Shown one piece after another: positions 33,340 to 42,284 of a stretch of DNA of 64,000 nucleotides. The stretch's first letter is position 1. Every line of letters begins with the position of its first letter. The translations under genes and the position numbers were made by a program. This DNA comes from Novosphingobium ginsenosidimutans (GTDB lineage: Bacteria; Pseudomonadota; Alphaproteobacteria; Sphingomonadales; Sphingomonadaceae): NCBI RefSeq assembly GCF_007954425.1, contig NZ_CP042345.1:372001-436000 (forward strand), read 5' to 3'. The notes below the pieces were generated by a model. The model saw nothing but the letters and a program-made list of their open reading frames with translations, searched no databases and was not told where the DNA came from.

Positions 33340-33513
33340 ATGCCAGCAGACAGCAGCCTCAAGTCGCAGGCAGGCGCGGACGACAGCACAGCGACGATAT
33401 CCGAACTGCGAGATCAGCTCTCCAAGGCGCTCCTGTTGCTCGATAAGCTAAAGAAGCCCCTGGCGGCGGCATATGTGCAGATGGCGTTGGATACTTTGAC
33501 CGAAGCTGATTGA
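33340..33513 (+). CDS. small helical protein (57 aa), paralogue family member
   Basis: The sequence after a polar start is ISELRDQLSKALLLLDKLKK followed by PLAAAYVQMALDTLTEAD. The second half matches the 32232 protein at most positions (LLLLD..K..LAAAYVQMALDTL against LLLQLDEAKLSLAAAHVQLALDVL). Its ATG at 33340 is out of frame with a nearer ATG at 33330, but only this frame has the family motif. Function unknown. Confidence 0.65.
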   Translation: MPADSSLKSQAGADDSTATISELRDQLSKALLLLDKLKKPLAAAYVQMALDTLTEAD

Positions 33514-33642
33514 GCCCTATCAGCCTTATGCTTTGATCGTCTGAATCACATTAACTGGCACTGGAGACTGAAACGCCAGGAGGCCGCGTTGTTTGAATGC
33601 CGATTGTTCTAGGCAGCGCCGTTCATTGCGCCGAGAGGCCGC

Positions 33643-33858
33643 TCATGACCTGGGTGCAAGTTCATTCTCGTTGCCAGGCTCCCTGCGCAGCCGCGTATCT
33701 TGCACCTTGATCAGATCTTCTTTGGCGAGAGCATCGCGGGCTGTGGCGATGTGAATGGCGGTCATGCCAAATCCGGCTTCATCAGCCATCCGCAGGCATT
33801 CCACCAGCAGCTTATCCAAGTTAGCCGCCAACTCGGATTGCGTCTCCTGCTTACCCAT
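33643..33858 (-). CDS. small helical protein (71 aa), diverged paralogue family member
   Basis: MGKQETQSELAANLDKLLVE leads into CLRMADEAGFGMTAIHIATA and RDALAKEDL. The spacing of Leu-Asp, the turn and the A-I-H-x-x-x-A-x-x-A-L helix fits the same two-helix family, in the 'AD..G....AIH...A.DAL' form. ATG at 33858 is used; the longer frame to 33963 runs through an overlapping frame. A charged tail LRREPGNENELAPRS ends it. Confidence 0.62.
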   Translation of the reverse strand: MGKQETQSELAANLDKLLVECLRMADEAGFGMTAIHIATARDALAKEDLIKVQDTRLRREPGNENELAPRS

Positions 33859-34075
33859 CGCGGGACCCCTTCCGAGTTCCTGCCAGATGCAAGCAATCGC
33901 CTGAAAAACGAGGCATATGTTCGGTTCGGCCGGCATTTCGAATGTACTGCGCCGGAAGGCCATAGCGCCGTGCCCTGATGCCAGAATACAAGGCGAGCTG
34001 CGCCATCGACCGGCCTGCCGCGCTGGCGGGAGAAATCGGTGCGGGTGAACTAGCGGCAGTTACTGTCGTATTCAT
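33851..34075 (-). pseudogene. short open frame, possible remnant related to the gene at 29520-29945
   Basis: The ATG at 34075 begins MNTTVTAASSPAPISPASAA, similar in style to the start of the protein at 29945 and preceded by a copy of the same leader element. After about 25 residues the sequence (LYSGIRARRYGLPAQYIRNA) shows none of the helical repeats. The frame ends eight bases into the 33858 gene. I read it as a degraded copy or a frameshifted gene. Confidence 0.35.
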
Positions 34076-34155
34076 GAGCGTTCTCATAAAACCCCAGCGG
34101 GACGGGAATTCCAATCAAGGTAAACAGTAAGGCTAATTGCCCCGCTAATCCGGCG

Positions 34156-34173
34156 ATCCGCAGTTCAACGGAT
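34156..34173 (-). promoter_or_regulatory. conserved leader element, copy B
   Basis: On the minus strand ATCCGTTGAACTGCGGAT, followed by CGCCGGATTAGCGGGG, matches copy A (30025-30042) at 16 of 18 positions, and the match continues downstream. It lies about 80 bases before the ATG at 34075 and ten bases after the M24 peptidase stop. Confidence 0.45.
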
Positions 34174-34182
34174 CTCTACTGC

Positions 34183-35541
34183 TCAAGGGATCAACGTCAG
34201 CTCAGTCTGGCGGCCATCGATGAAACGGACGCTATTTCCATCGAAGAAAGCGTTCTCCTCCGCCCGAAAATCGACACGTTGGCCGCCCCATTCGGGGACG
34301 GCGGCATAGGTTGTCAGCTCAATCGACCAGGCGGTATTGGCGTTGATCACGCCGCTGCCGCGCGGATCGGCATTCTGATTGTCCCAGAAGCCGATTGAAG
34401 GTCCAGCCCCATGGCCGTGAAGGCCGATCGGGTGCGAATAGATCGAGGGCTCAAGCCCAGCAGCGATCGCCTCAGCCCGCGCCAGCGCGAGCACTTCGTT
34501 GCCGCTGCGCCCAATTGCGAAGTGGCGGCGCAGGATATCCTGCAAGCGATTGCTGTTCGCCAGCCCCTGGCGCAATCCGGCCGGTGCCGCAGTTTCGCCC
34601 GGCTTCAGCACATAGGCCAGGTGCTGGGTATCGGTGTTGAGCCGCAGGTAGGTGATACCGAAATCAGTCCACAACAGGTCACCCGGGCGAATGACTTCAG
34701 CCCCGTCGAGCATGCCCTTGGCGCCCTGGCGCTGGATCGCGACCGAGGGATGGAACCAGGGCGTCAGCCCCAATTCCAGCAGCCGATCACGGTACCACCA
34801 CTGAACCTGCTCGGCCGTCGTCACGCCAGGGGTAATGACCTTGCGCGAAAAGGCCTCGGCGATAACCGCATGGGCCGTGCGCAGGATCGTGGGATAAAGC
34901 TCGATTTCCGCCGGCGTGCGGGTTTCCAGCCAGCGGATCGCCAGCCCTTCGCCGCTGACGATCCGCGCGCGCAGCGGCGCGGGCAATGCGGCGGTGAACT
35001 TGTCATACTGGCTCACCGTCATGCCATCGGCGAACTGGTAGAGGTCTGACGTGTTGATCGCGATCTTCGCTGGATTACGCGCGGCGATCAGCTCGGCCAC
35101 TGCCTGCCACTGGTCCGGCTGCTTGGCCGGATCCCAGGCTGGCGCGAACAGGCCGCCCAGGCCATAGCGGCTGACCGTCAGCCGTTCGACCGGCTTGCCC
35201 TGGCCAGGATCGTAGAAGATCAGGATCGTCCGGCGCCGGGCATGCATGTTCTCGGCATCGAGCATCGAGGCGACGACCGGCTCCTCGAAATACTCGCGTG
35301 CCACCAGCAGCCACAGGTCGATCCCCTGCTCTCGCATGATCGCCGGGATGACCCTATCAAGCCGCGCGGCAAGCAGGCGATTTTCCGTTTCGGCGCGCTC
35401 GCGAGCTGAGAGTAGCTGCGGAAGCGTGGGGCTCGCGGCCTCTGTCTCGCTCAAGGCTATCGACGCATAAGCGCTGCCTCCTGCAGCAGGTGCGCCGATC
35501 GCCGCGAGCAGCGCAGTCGCCGATAGTACCTGTCGTATCAT
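34183..35541 (-). CDS. exported M24 family metallopeptidase (Xaa-Pro aminopeptidase-like)
   Basis: A signal peptide (MIRQVLSATALLAAIGAPAA, to about residue 25) precedes an N-terminal domain and the creatinase/pita-bread catalytic domain (about 220-440). Metal-ligand positions are recognisable: the first Asp in LLWTDFGITYLRL, the second in NTDTQH, the His in GLHGHGAGPSIG, and Glu residues in WSIELTTYAAV and RAEENAFF. Members cleave the bond before proline or act on dipeptides. ATG at 35541 starts the signal peptide; the frame upstream is not conserved. Confidence 0.9.
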   Translation of the reverse strand: MIRQVLSATALLAAIGAPAAGGSAYASIALSETEAASPTLPQLLSARERAETENRLLAARLDRVIPAIMREQGIDLWLLVAREYFEEPVVASMLDAENMHARRRTILIFYDPGQGKPVERLTVSRYGLGGLFAPAWDPAKQPDQWQAVAELIAARNPAKIAINTSDLYQFADGMTVSQYDKFTAALPAPLRARIVSGEGLAIRWLETRTPAEIELYPTILRTAHAVIAEAFSRKVITPGVTTAEQVQWWYRDRLLELGLTPWFHPSVAIQRQGAKGMLDGAEVIRPGDLLWTDFGITYLRLNTDTQHLAYVLKPGETAAPAGLRQGLANSNRLQDILRRHFAIGRSGNEVLALARAEAIAAGLEPSIYSHPIGLHGHGAGPSIGFWDNQNADPRGSGVINANTAWSIELTTYAAVPEWGGQRVDFRAEENAFFDGNSVRFIDGRQTELTLIP

Positions 35542-35702
35542 TATTGCCCCCGGATGCCTTTGCCCCACACTGGCTGGATGCAGCGGATCGATCAAGCGCT
35601 GCACTATCCACAAGCGGGACCAAACCTTGCGACGGACCGAGTCCATACAGGTGTCACTTCTGCACACGATCTGTTAGCTTTAACGAATTGGGCCAACCGG
35701 GG

Positions 35703-37676
35703 ATGTCAATGCCGCCGAATGGAGTGCGCAACTGGAAGTTCGCCGACAATCCAGTCGTAACCTTCCTGGCCTTGTTCCTGACCTATGTCGCGCTGGCCTG
35801 TTTGGGGCTGCAATGGTCGACGATTTTTGGCGCGGCGAGCCCGGTCTGGCCGGCGTCCGGTGTGGCCGTCGCCGGTTTGCTCCTGGGCGGATTGCGGCTG
35901 TGGCCTGCGATCTTTCTGGGCAGGCTGGCCGCAGGCTGGCTGGCTGGATCGCAGCTACCCTTGTGGGTCGAACTGGCCCTGGCCCTGGCCAACACGGTCG
36001 CCGTGGTTGTGCCCTTGTTGCTGGTCCGGCGCCGGGGCGGGATCGATTGTACCCTGCCCGATTTGCCGGAGCTGCTGCGCTACTTCGTGTGGGGCGGCCT
36101 GGCGGGCGCGCTTGTCGCAGCAACGCTCGGAACTGCAATCATGGCAAGTGTCACGGGTTATCCCTTTGCCATTATGGTCCAGGTCTTTTCCAACTGGGTT
36201 GTCGCCTATTTCGTCGGCGCGATACTGATCGGTCCGTTGGTGCTCTCGTGGTCCCGACCCGCCCCGCGGCTTAGCGCGCTGGGCTGGCTTCACTTTGCCA
36301 CCGTGATGCTGGTGACGACCGCCTTTGCCTGCCTGTTTCTGCTTCCCCCGGACCAGGCCTTCCTTCGCACCTGGCACGTCTTCCCGGTGCTCGTCTGGGC
36401 TGCACTAGCCTTTGAGCTGCGCGGCGCATCGCTGGCGGTGACAATTCTGGCCACCCTCGCGGTTTGGGCCACGGATCACGGTCTCGGCCCGATGACCGCA
36501 CTTGCCTATACTGGCGGTCCGCAAGTTTCGCTGGTGCAGCAGTTCATTGCCGTGACGGCGGTGACAATCCTGGTCCTTGCCGTCGTCGCCAACGAGCGCC
36601 GCGCCAAAAACGCCCTGGCCGAACAGGGGCGCCTGCTGCGCCAAGCCGAAGAGGTGGCCCGCGCCCGCGCAGAAGAGCTTCAGGTCCTGCTCGACGCGGT
36701 CCCGGCGGCAATTTGGGTGGCGCGCGATTCCGCATGCACCCAGATCACAGGCAACCGTTTCGCTGCCGAGTTGCTCCAGTTGCCCGATGTGACCGACAAC
36801 ATGTCGAAGTCCAGCGATGACAACCCTGCGGTGGCCCACTTCAAGGTGCTCGATAGTACCGGCCACGAACTTGCTCCGTCGGAATTGCCGGTCCAGCGCG
36901 CCGCCCGCGGCGAGTTGGTGCGCGACTTTGAAGAGCGGATTGCCTTTGCCAACGGCACCTTGCGCGACCTGTTGGGCAATGCCACCCCGCTCTATGCCCC
37001 CGATGGCACGCTGCGCGGCGCGGTTGCGGCCTTTATCGACATCACTGAGCGCAAGGCTGCGCAATCGCGCGAGCATCTGCTCTCGCGCGAGGTCGATCAC
37101 CGCGCGAAAAACATCATGGCGGTGATCCAGGCGATCGTGCAGCTTACCGAAGCATCAGATATCATCGCATTCCGCAAGGCGATCAGCGGGCGCATTGGCA
37201 GCCTGGCACGCACTCACACCCTGCTCGCACAGAACCGCTGGGACGGAGCCGAGCTGCGCGATCTGATCGAGGAGGAACTGTCCCCCTATATCCCGCGCCA
37301 GGGTGCCCAGGCCGAACGCGTCACGATCAACGGTCCGAAGGTCCGGCTGCGACCGCTCACTGCCCAGTCGATCGCGCTGATCGTCCACGAGCTGATCACC
37401 AACGCACTTAAGCACGGTGCGTTGTCGGTCTCTGGCGGCTCCGTGGCTGTCAGCTGGCAAGCCGGCACCCCCGGCCCTGACCAGCGCCTTACCCTGCAAT
37501 GGCGCGAGAGCGGCGGCCCACCTGTTTCTCCGCCAACCACACCCGGCTTCGGTCTCGCGCTGATCGAAACCACGGCACGCGATCAGCTTTACGGAACAAT
37601 TACCCAGACCTGGGAACCGGAAGGCCTGACCGCCGCCTTCACTGTCCCGGTTGGAGACCTTTTCCGCCAGAACTGA
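35703..37676 (+). CDS. MASE1-PAS-HWE sensor histidine kinase
   Basis: Eight or so membrane helices form a MASE1 sensor (about 15-295, with ASPVWPASGVAVAGLLLGGL). A coiled linker (AKNALAEQGRLLRQAEEVAR) and a PAS domain (about 325-450) follow. The C-terminus is an HWE kinase: phosphoacceptor His in LSREVDHRAKNIMAVIQAIV, N-box HELITNALKHGAL, the W-R-E signature LQWRESGGPPV and a glycine box TPGFGLALIE. HWE/HisKA2 kinases often feed the PhyR-EcfG general stress pathway. No response regulator gene is adjacent. ATG 35703 or 35709 is the start. Confidence 0.93.
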   Translation: MSMPPNGVRNWKFADNPVVTFLALFLTYVALACLGLQWSTIFGAASPVWPASGVAVAGLLLGGLRLWPAIFLGRLAAGWLAGSQLPLWVELALALANTVAVVVPLLLVRRRGGIDCTLPDLPELLRYFVWGGLAGALVAATLGTAIMASVTGYPFAIMVQVFSNWVVAYFVGAILIGPLVLSWSRPAPRLSALGWLHFATVMLVTTAFACLFLLPPDQAFLRTWHVFPVLVWAALAFELRGASLAVTILATLAVWATDHGLGPMTALAYTGGPQVSLVQQFIAVTAVTILVLAVVANERRAKNALAEQGRLLRQAEEVARARAEELQVLLDAVPAAIWVARDSACTQITGNRFAAELLQLPDVTDNMSKSSDDNPAVAHFKVLDSTGHELAPSELPVQRAARGELVRDFEERIAFANGTLRDLLGNATPLYAPDGTLRGAVAAFIDITERKAAQSREHLLSREVDHRAKNIMAVIQAIVQLTEASDIIAFRKAISGRIGSLARTHTLLAQNRWDGAELRDLIEEELSPYIPRQGAQAERVTINGPKVRLRPLTAQSIALIVHELITNALKHGALSVSGGSVAVSWQAGTPGPDQRLTLQWRESGGPPVSPPTTPGFGLALIETTARDQLYGTITQTWEPEGLTAAFTVPVGDLFRQN

Positions 37677-37775
37677 TTGCAGAGCTCGTTTTTCAGAAGC
37701 CAGCGACGGGTCTTTTAGCAAACCCTTAACACGCGGCGGATAGTGTGGATCGCGTGCCGCCACAGTGAGTTCACC

Positions 37776-38111
37776 ATGTCGCCGATCGAAAATCGCTTCC
37801 CCAAATTCACTATCGAGCGGGAAAGCCAGCGGCGCCCGCTGAAGGCCAAGGCCAGCGTCCGAAGCGCAGTTAAAGGGCAGATCGGCGGCCGACTGGTCGA
37901 TATCTCTGAGCAGGGTTGCAAGATCGAGCTGTTCGATGGGTCGGTCAAGCCCGGTCACAGGGTCATCATCAAGCTCGAAACGCTCGAAATCTGGGTCGGC
38001 TACGTTCGGTGGATCAGAGAGAACGTGGCTGGTGTCTACTTTGAGCGTCCGATGCATTCGGCCATTGTCGACCACTTGAGCAAGACCCATCCGACCTTCG
38101 AAATGCCTTAA
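37776..38111 (+). CDS. PilZ domain protein (111 aa)
   Basis: The c-di-GMP-binding motifs are in place: RESQRR (RxxxR) near residue 14 and DISEQG (D/NxSxxG) near 45, followed by beta strands with HRVIIKLETLEIWVGYVRWI. A stand-alone PilZ domain usually relays c-di-GMP to motility, adhesion or polysaccharide systems. ATG at 37776 is used. It lies about 100 bases after the HWE kinase gene. Confidence 0.9.
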   Translation: MSPIENRFPKFTIERESQRRPLKAKASVRSAVKGQIGGRLVDISEQGCKIELFDGSVKPGHRVIIKLETLEIWVGYVRWIRENVAGVYFERPMHSAIVDHLSKTHPTFEMP

Positions 38112-38151
38112 GACCATACCGCCGGTGCAGGCTTGACCCGCACAGCTTGGG

Positions 38152-39054
38152 CTACTCCGGCAATAGCTGGCCCCGGTGACGCTGCACCACCCCCAGTATC
38201 CAGTCACGCCCCGCCCGCACCCGGGCGAGTTGGTGGGTGTCCTTGTGAGTCACCAGCCAGAACGAGCGGGTGATCCGCCGCTCTGGTAAGACCGGCACTA
38301 GCGCCGGATCCGCATCGCCCATGAAACACGGCAGCACGCCGATCCCGGCGCCAGCAGCGATCAGGTGGTGCTGGGCGTTTATGCTGGAAGAACGCAGCGC
38401 CGGGGCAAGGCCAGTCTGGAGCTCATCAAGATAGCGCAGTTCCGGAGCATAGAGCAGGTCGGGGATATAGCCGACCAGGCTGTGGCCCTTGAGCAGGTCG
38501 GCCGGGCTGTGCGGCGCGCCGGCATGGTCGAGGTAGGCCTGGCCGGCATAGAGCCTCAGGCTGTAATCGCTGAGCTTGCGGGCAATCACTGGCCCGGCCT
38601 TGGGCCGCGAGAGCATGACCGCGATGTCCGCCTCGCGCTTTGACAGGCTGAGGAAACCGCTGTTGGCAACCAGGTCCAGCGTCAGCGCCGGGTGGGCGCG
38701 AACGAAATCGGGCACGTGGGCCGCCAGGAACCACGAACCGAAGCCTTCCGAGGCGCTGATCCGGAGCGTGCCGGAAAGCAGCCCGCTCGCGCTGGCGGGG
38801 CCACCCTCGCGGATCGCGGTCGCAGCTTGGGCCATCGCTTCGACCTTGGCGAGCAGCCGTTCGCCCGCTTCGGTCAGCACCTGACCTTCGCGGGTCTGCT
38901 CGAACAGGGTCTCGCCCAAGGCGGCTTCAAGGCGGCGGAGGCGGCGGCTGGTGGTGGTCGGGTCCACGCCCAGCGCCGCCCCCGCGCGGCCCATCTGGCC
39001 CGCCCGGGCGATCGCCAGGAATACCTGCAAGTCGCTCCAGTCCATGCCCTGCAT
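38152..39054 (-). CDS. LysR-type transcriptional regulator of the valine catabolic cluster
   Basis: An N-terminal winged helix (MDWSDLQVFLAIARAGQMGR, then LGVDPTTTSRRLRRLEAALG) and a substrate-binding domain (about 95-300) with LSGTLRISASEGFGSWFLA are typical. It is divergent from mmsA with about 90 bases between starts, the standard LysR arrangement, so it probably controls the mmsA-to-mmsB operon with a valine-pathway intermediate as effector. The start is ATG 39054 or 39045. Confidence 0.92.
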   Translation of the reverse strand: MQGMDWSDLQVFLAIARAGQMGRAGAALGVDPTTTSRRLRRLEAALGETLFEQTREGQVLTEAGERLLAKVEAMAQAATAIREGGPASASGLLSGTLRISASEGFGSWFLAAHVPDFVRAHPALTLDLVANSGFLSLSKREADIAVMLSRPKAGPVIARKLSDYSLRLYAGQAYLDHAGAPHSPADLLKGHSLVGYIPDLLYAPELRYLDELQTGLAPALRSSSINAQHHLIAAGAGIGVLPCFMGDADPALVPVLPERRITRSFWLVTHKDTHQLARVRAGRDWILGVVQRHRGQLLPE

Positions 39055-39146
39055 ATTCGCAGGTTCTATCCGCAAAATTGGGTGTTGTCTGCATCGAAGT
39101 CGGGGCGCATGGCAGCGCCACAAAGATTCGAGAGGGATCACCAATC

Positions 39147-40646
39147 ATGCGCCAGATCGACCATTTCATCGCCGGTGGTACCGGTGGCCTTGCCGCCGCC
39201 CGCAAGGCGCCGGTCTATGACCCCAACAGCGGCGACGTGCAGGCCGAAGTCGTACTCGGCAGCCAGGACGCGCTGGACCGCGCGGTTGCCGCTGCCCAGG
39301 CCGCCCAGCCCGCCTGGGCCGCCACCAACCCCCAGCGCCGTGCCCGCGTGATGTTCAACTTCAAGGCCCTGGTCGAGGCGAAGATGGACGAGTTGGCACT
39401 GATGCTTAGCATCGAACACGGCAAGGTCATCGCCGATGCCAAGGGCGATATCCAGCGCGGGCTGGAAGTGGTCGAATTTTGCTGCGGCATCCCCCACGCG
39501 CTGAAGGGCGAATATACCCAAGGTGCCGGCCCTGGGATCGATGTTTACTCGATGCGCCAGCCGCTGGGCATCGGCGCAGGCATCACCCCGTTCAACTTCC
39601 CGGCGATGATCCCGCTGTGGATGGGCGCGGTGGCGATGGCGACCGGCAATGCCTTTATCCTGAAGCCCTCTGAGCGCGACCCTTCGCTGCCGGTGCGCCT
39701 TGCCGAGCTTTGGTTGGAAGCAGGCCTGCCCGAGGGTATCTTCCAGGTTGTCCACGGTGACAAGGAAATGGTCGACGCGATCCTCGACCACCCGGCCATC
39801 AGCGCGGTCAGCTTCGTCGGCTCGTCGGACATCGCCCACTATGTCTACAACCGCGGCGTCGCCGCCGGTAAGCGCGTCCAGGCGATGGGCGGGGCCAAGA
39901 ACCATGGCATCGTCATGCCGGATGCGGACCTCGATCAGGTGGTCAACGACCTCGCCGGTGCCGCTTTCGGCTCGGCGGGCGAGCGCTGCATGGCGCTGCC
40001 AGTCGTCGTGCCGGTGGGCGATGACACCGCCGAGCGCCTCAAGGCCAAGCTGATCCCGGCGATCGAAGCGCTCAAGATCGGCATCTCAACCGATCCCGAG
40101 GCGCATTACGGCCCGGTCGTCACCGCGCAGCACAAGGCAAACATCGAACGCTGGATCCAGACCTGCGTTGACGAAGGCGGCGAACTGGTGGTCGATGGCC
40201 GCGGCTTCACGCTGCAGGGGCATGAGAACGGCTTTTTCGTTGGCCCAACGCTGTTCGACCGCGTGACCCCGGGCATGAGCAGCTACCACAACGAGATCTT
40301 CGGCCCGGTCCTGCAGATGGTCCGCGCCAAGGACTTCGAGGAAGCGCTGAGCCTGCCGAGCAAGCACCAGTATGGCAACGGCGTCGCCATTTTCACCCGC
40401 AACGGCCACGCCGCCCGCGAATTTGCCGCCCGCGTGAACGTCGGCATGGTCGGCATCAACGTGCCGATCCCGGTGCCGGTCGCCTACCACACATTTGGCG
40501 GGTGGAAGCGCAGCGCCTTTGGCGATACCAACCAGCACGGTATGGAAGGCGTGAAGTTCTGGACCAAGGTCAAGACCGTCACCGCCCGCTGGCCCGATGG
40601 CTCGCCCGATGGCGGCAATGCCTTCGTCATTCCGACCATGGGGTGA
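39147..40646 (+). CDS. mmsA: CoA-acylating methylmalonate-semialdehyde dehydrogenase
   Basis: MmsA converts methylmalonate semialdehyde to propionyl-CoA (and malonate semialdehyde to acetyl-CoA) at the end of valine degradation. The catalytic Cys is residue 281 in GSAGERCMALPV. NAD-site segments ITPFNFPAMIPLWM and KPSERDPSLP are present. ATG at 39147 follows GAGAGGGATC. Length of 499 aa is normal. It is first in the rightward operon. Confidence 0.96.
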   Translation: MRQIDHFIAGGTGGLAAARKAPVYDPNSGDVQAEVVLGSQDALDRAVAAAQAAQPAWAATNPQRRARVMFNFKALVEAKMDELALMLSIEHGKVIADAKGDIQRGLEVVEFCCGIPHALKGEYTQGAGPGIDVYSMRQPLGIGAGITPFNFPAMIPLWMGAVAMATGNAFILKPSERDPSLPVRLAELWLEAGLPEGIFQVVHGDKEMVDAILDHPAISAVSFVGSSDIAHYVYNRGVAAGKRVQAMGGAKNHGIVMPDADLDQVVNDLAGAAFGSAGERCMALPVVVPVGDDTAERLKAKLIPAIEALKIGISTDPEAHYGPVVTAQHKANIERWIQTCVDEGGELVVDGRGFTLQGHENGFFVGPTLFDRVTPGMSSYHNEIFGPVLQMVRAKDFEEALSLPSKHQYGNGVAIFTRNGHAAREFAARVNVGMVGINVPIPVPVAYHTFGGWKRSAFGDTNQHGMEGVKFWTKVKTVTARWPDGSPDGGNAFVIPTMG

Positions 40647-40689
40647 AGGCCGCTGCAGCGGCGTGGCCCCGGCAAAGGAGGAGTTACGT

Positions 40690-41133
40690 ATGATGACCCG
40701 ACTTTCCGCGGCCGTACTGCTATGCGCGCTGGCCGCATGCTCAAGCGAGAAGGCACCGGCGCCCGATTCCAGTGAGGCGGCGACACCTGGCGCTACCACT
40801 CCGGCCGCAGTGCAGATCGATGCCATTCCCGAGCAGCTGCGCGGCGCCTGGGGCTTGGTCCCGGCGGACTGCACATCGACCAAGGGCGACGCCAAGGGCC
40901 TGCTCTTGATCGATGCGACCACGCTGAAGTTCTATGAATCGCTCGGCAAGCTGGGTGCGATCACTGAAGCAAGCGACACGCGGATCCGCGCCAGCTTCGA
41001 CTTCACCGGTGAAGGCATGACCTGGCAGCGCGAAGAAACGCTTGAGCTTCAGGACGGCACCCTTATCCGCCGCGAAGCCGGACAGGATGCGGCGCCCGAA
41101 CCGTTCAAATACACCCGTTGCCAGGCTAAGTGA
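40690..41133 (+). CDS. putative lipoprotein (147 aa)
   Basis: A lipoprotein signal (MMTRLSAAVLLCALAACSSE, lipidation Cys in LAAC-S) leads a Pro/Ala/Ser linker and a small domain (AIPEQLRGAWGLVPADCTST, then IRASFDFTGEGMTWQREETL) with two cysteines that could pair. It is wedged between mmsA and the acyl-CoA dehydrogenase gene with tight spacing, so it is co-transcribed. No link to valine catabolism is evident. AAAGGAGGAG precedes the start. Confidence 0.82.
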   Translation: MMTRLSAAVLLCALAACSSEKAPAPDSSEAATPGATTPAAVQIDAIPEQLRGAWGLVPADCTSTKGDAKGLLLIDATTLKFYESLGKLGAITEASDTRIRASFDFTGEGMTWQREETLELQDGTLIRREAGQDAAPEPFKYTRCQAK

Positions 41134-41138
41134 GTTCA

Positions 41139-42284
41139 ATGACCGACCAATTTGCCCTTACCGAAGACCAGCTCGCCATCCAGGACATGGCGCAAAAGTT
41201 CACGGCTGACCGGATCACGCCGTTCGCCGCCCAGTGGGACGAGGAGCATCACTATCCGGTCGACGTGTGGAAAGCCGCCGGTGAGCTGGGCTTTGGCGCG
41301 ATCTATGTTTCGGAAGAGAGCGGCGGGATCGGCCTTGGCCGGCTGGAAGCAGCGCTGATCATGGAAGCCATGGCCTATGGCTGCCCGGCGACCAGCGCAT
41401 ATATCTCGATCCACAACATGGCCGCCTGGATGATCGATTGCTTCGGCTCAGCCGAGCTCAAGGCGCGGTACCTGCCGGGGCTGGTCTCCATGGAGCAGAT
41501 CGCCTCCTACTGCCTGACCGAACCGGGCTCGGGCTCTGACGCGGCGGCGCTCAAGACCACGGCGCGGCTCGACGGGGATCACTACGTCCTCAACGGCACC
41601 AAGCAGTTTATCTCCGGCGGCGGGGTGAACGATATCTACGTCTGCATGGTCCGCACCAGCGACAATGGTGCCAAGGGCATCTCCTGCCTGGTGGTCGAGA
41701 AGGATACACCGGGGCTCTCCTTCGGTGCGCCGGAAAAGAAGCTCGGCTGGAATGCCTCCCCCACCGCGCAGGTGATCTTCGAGGATTGCCGCGTGCCCGT
41801 CGCCAACCGCGTCGGGGCGGAGGGCGAAGGCTTCCGCTTTGCCATGGCCGGCCTCGATGGTGGCCGCCTCAACATCGGCGCCTGCTCGCTTGGCGGGGCG
41901 CAGCGCTGCCTGGATGAGGCGATCAAGTACACCAAGGAGCGCCAGCAGTTCGGCCAGCCCGTGGCCGATTTCCAGAACACCCAGTTCATGCTGGCCGACA
42001 TGGCCACCGACCTCGAAGCCGCGCGCGCGCTGCTCTATCTTGCCGCCTGCAAGGTTGCCGCCAATGCGCCCGACAAGAGCCGCTTTTCGGCCATGGCCAA
42101 GCGCCTGGCGACCGACAACGGCAGCAAGATCGTCAACGACGCACTGCAGCTGTTCGGTGGCTATGGCTATCTCAAGGACTATCCGATCGAACGCTTCTGG
42201 CGCGATCTGCGCGTCCATTCGATCCTTGAAGGGACCAATCAGGTCATGCGGATGATCGTCGGCCGGGACCTCCTCCGCCAATGA
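41139..42284 (+). CDS. acyl-CoA dehydrogenase, probably isobutyryl-CoA dehydrogenase
   Basis: This FAD flavoprotein (381 aa) has the ACAD signatures ASYCLTEPGSGSDAAALKT and QLFGGYGYLKDYPIERFWRD, and a catalytic Glu expected in HSILEGTNQVMRM. Its place between mmsA and 3-hydroxyisobutyryl-CoA hydrolase points to isobutyryl-CoA oxidation to methacrylyl-CoA. ATG at 41139 follows the lipoprotein stop by five bases. It overlaps the next gene by ATGA. Confidence 0.94.
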   Translation: MTDQFALTEDQLAIQDMAQKFTADRITPFAAQWDEEHHYPVDVWKAAGELGFGAIYVSEESGGIGLGRLEAALIMEAMAYGCPATSAYISIHNMAAWMIDCFGSAELKARYLPGLVSMEQIASYCLTEPGSGSDAAALKTTARLDGDHYVLNGTKQFISGGGVNDIYVCMVRTSDNGAKGISCLVVEKDTPGLSFGAPEKKLGWNASPTAQVIFEDCRVPVANRVGAEGEGFRFAMAGLDGGRLNIGACSLGGAQRCLDEAIKYTKERQQFGQPVADFQNTQFMLADMATDLEAARALLYLAACKVAANAPDKSRFSAMAKRLATDNGSKIVNDALQLFGGYGYLKDYPIERFWRDLRVHSILEGTNQVMRMIVGRDLLRQ

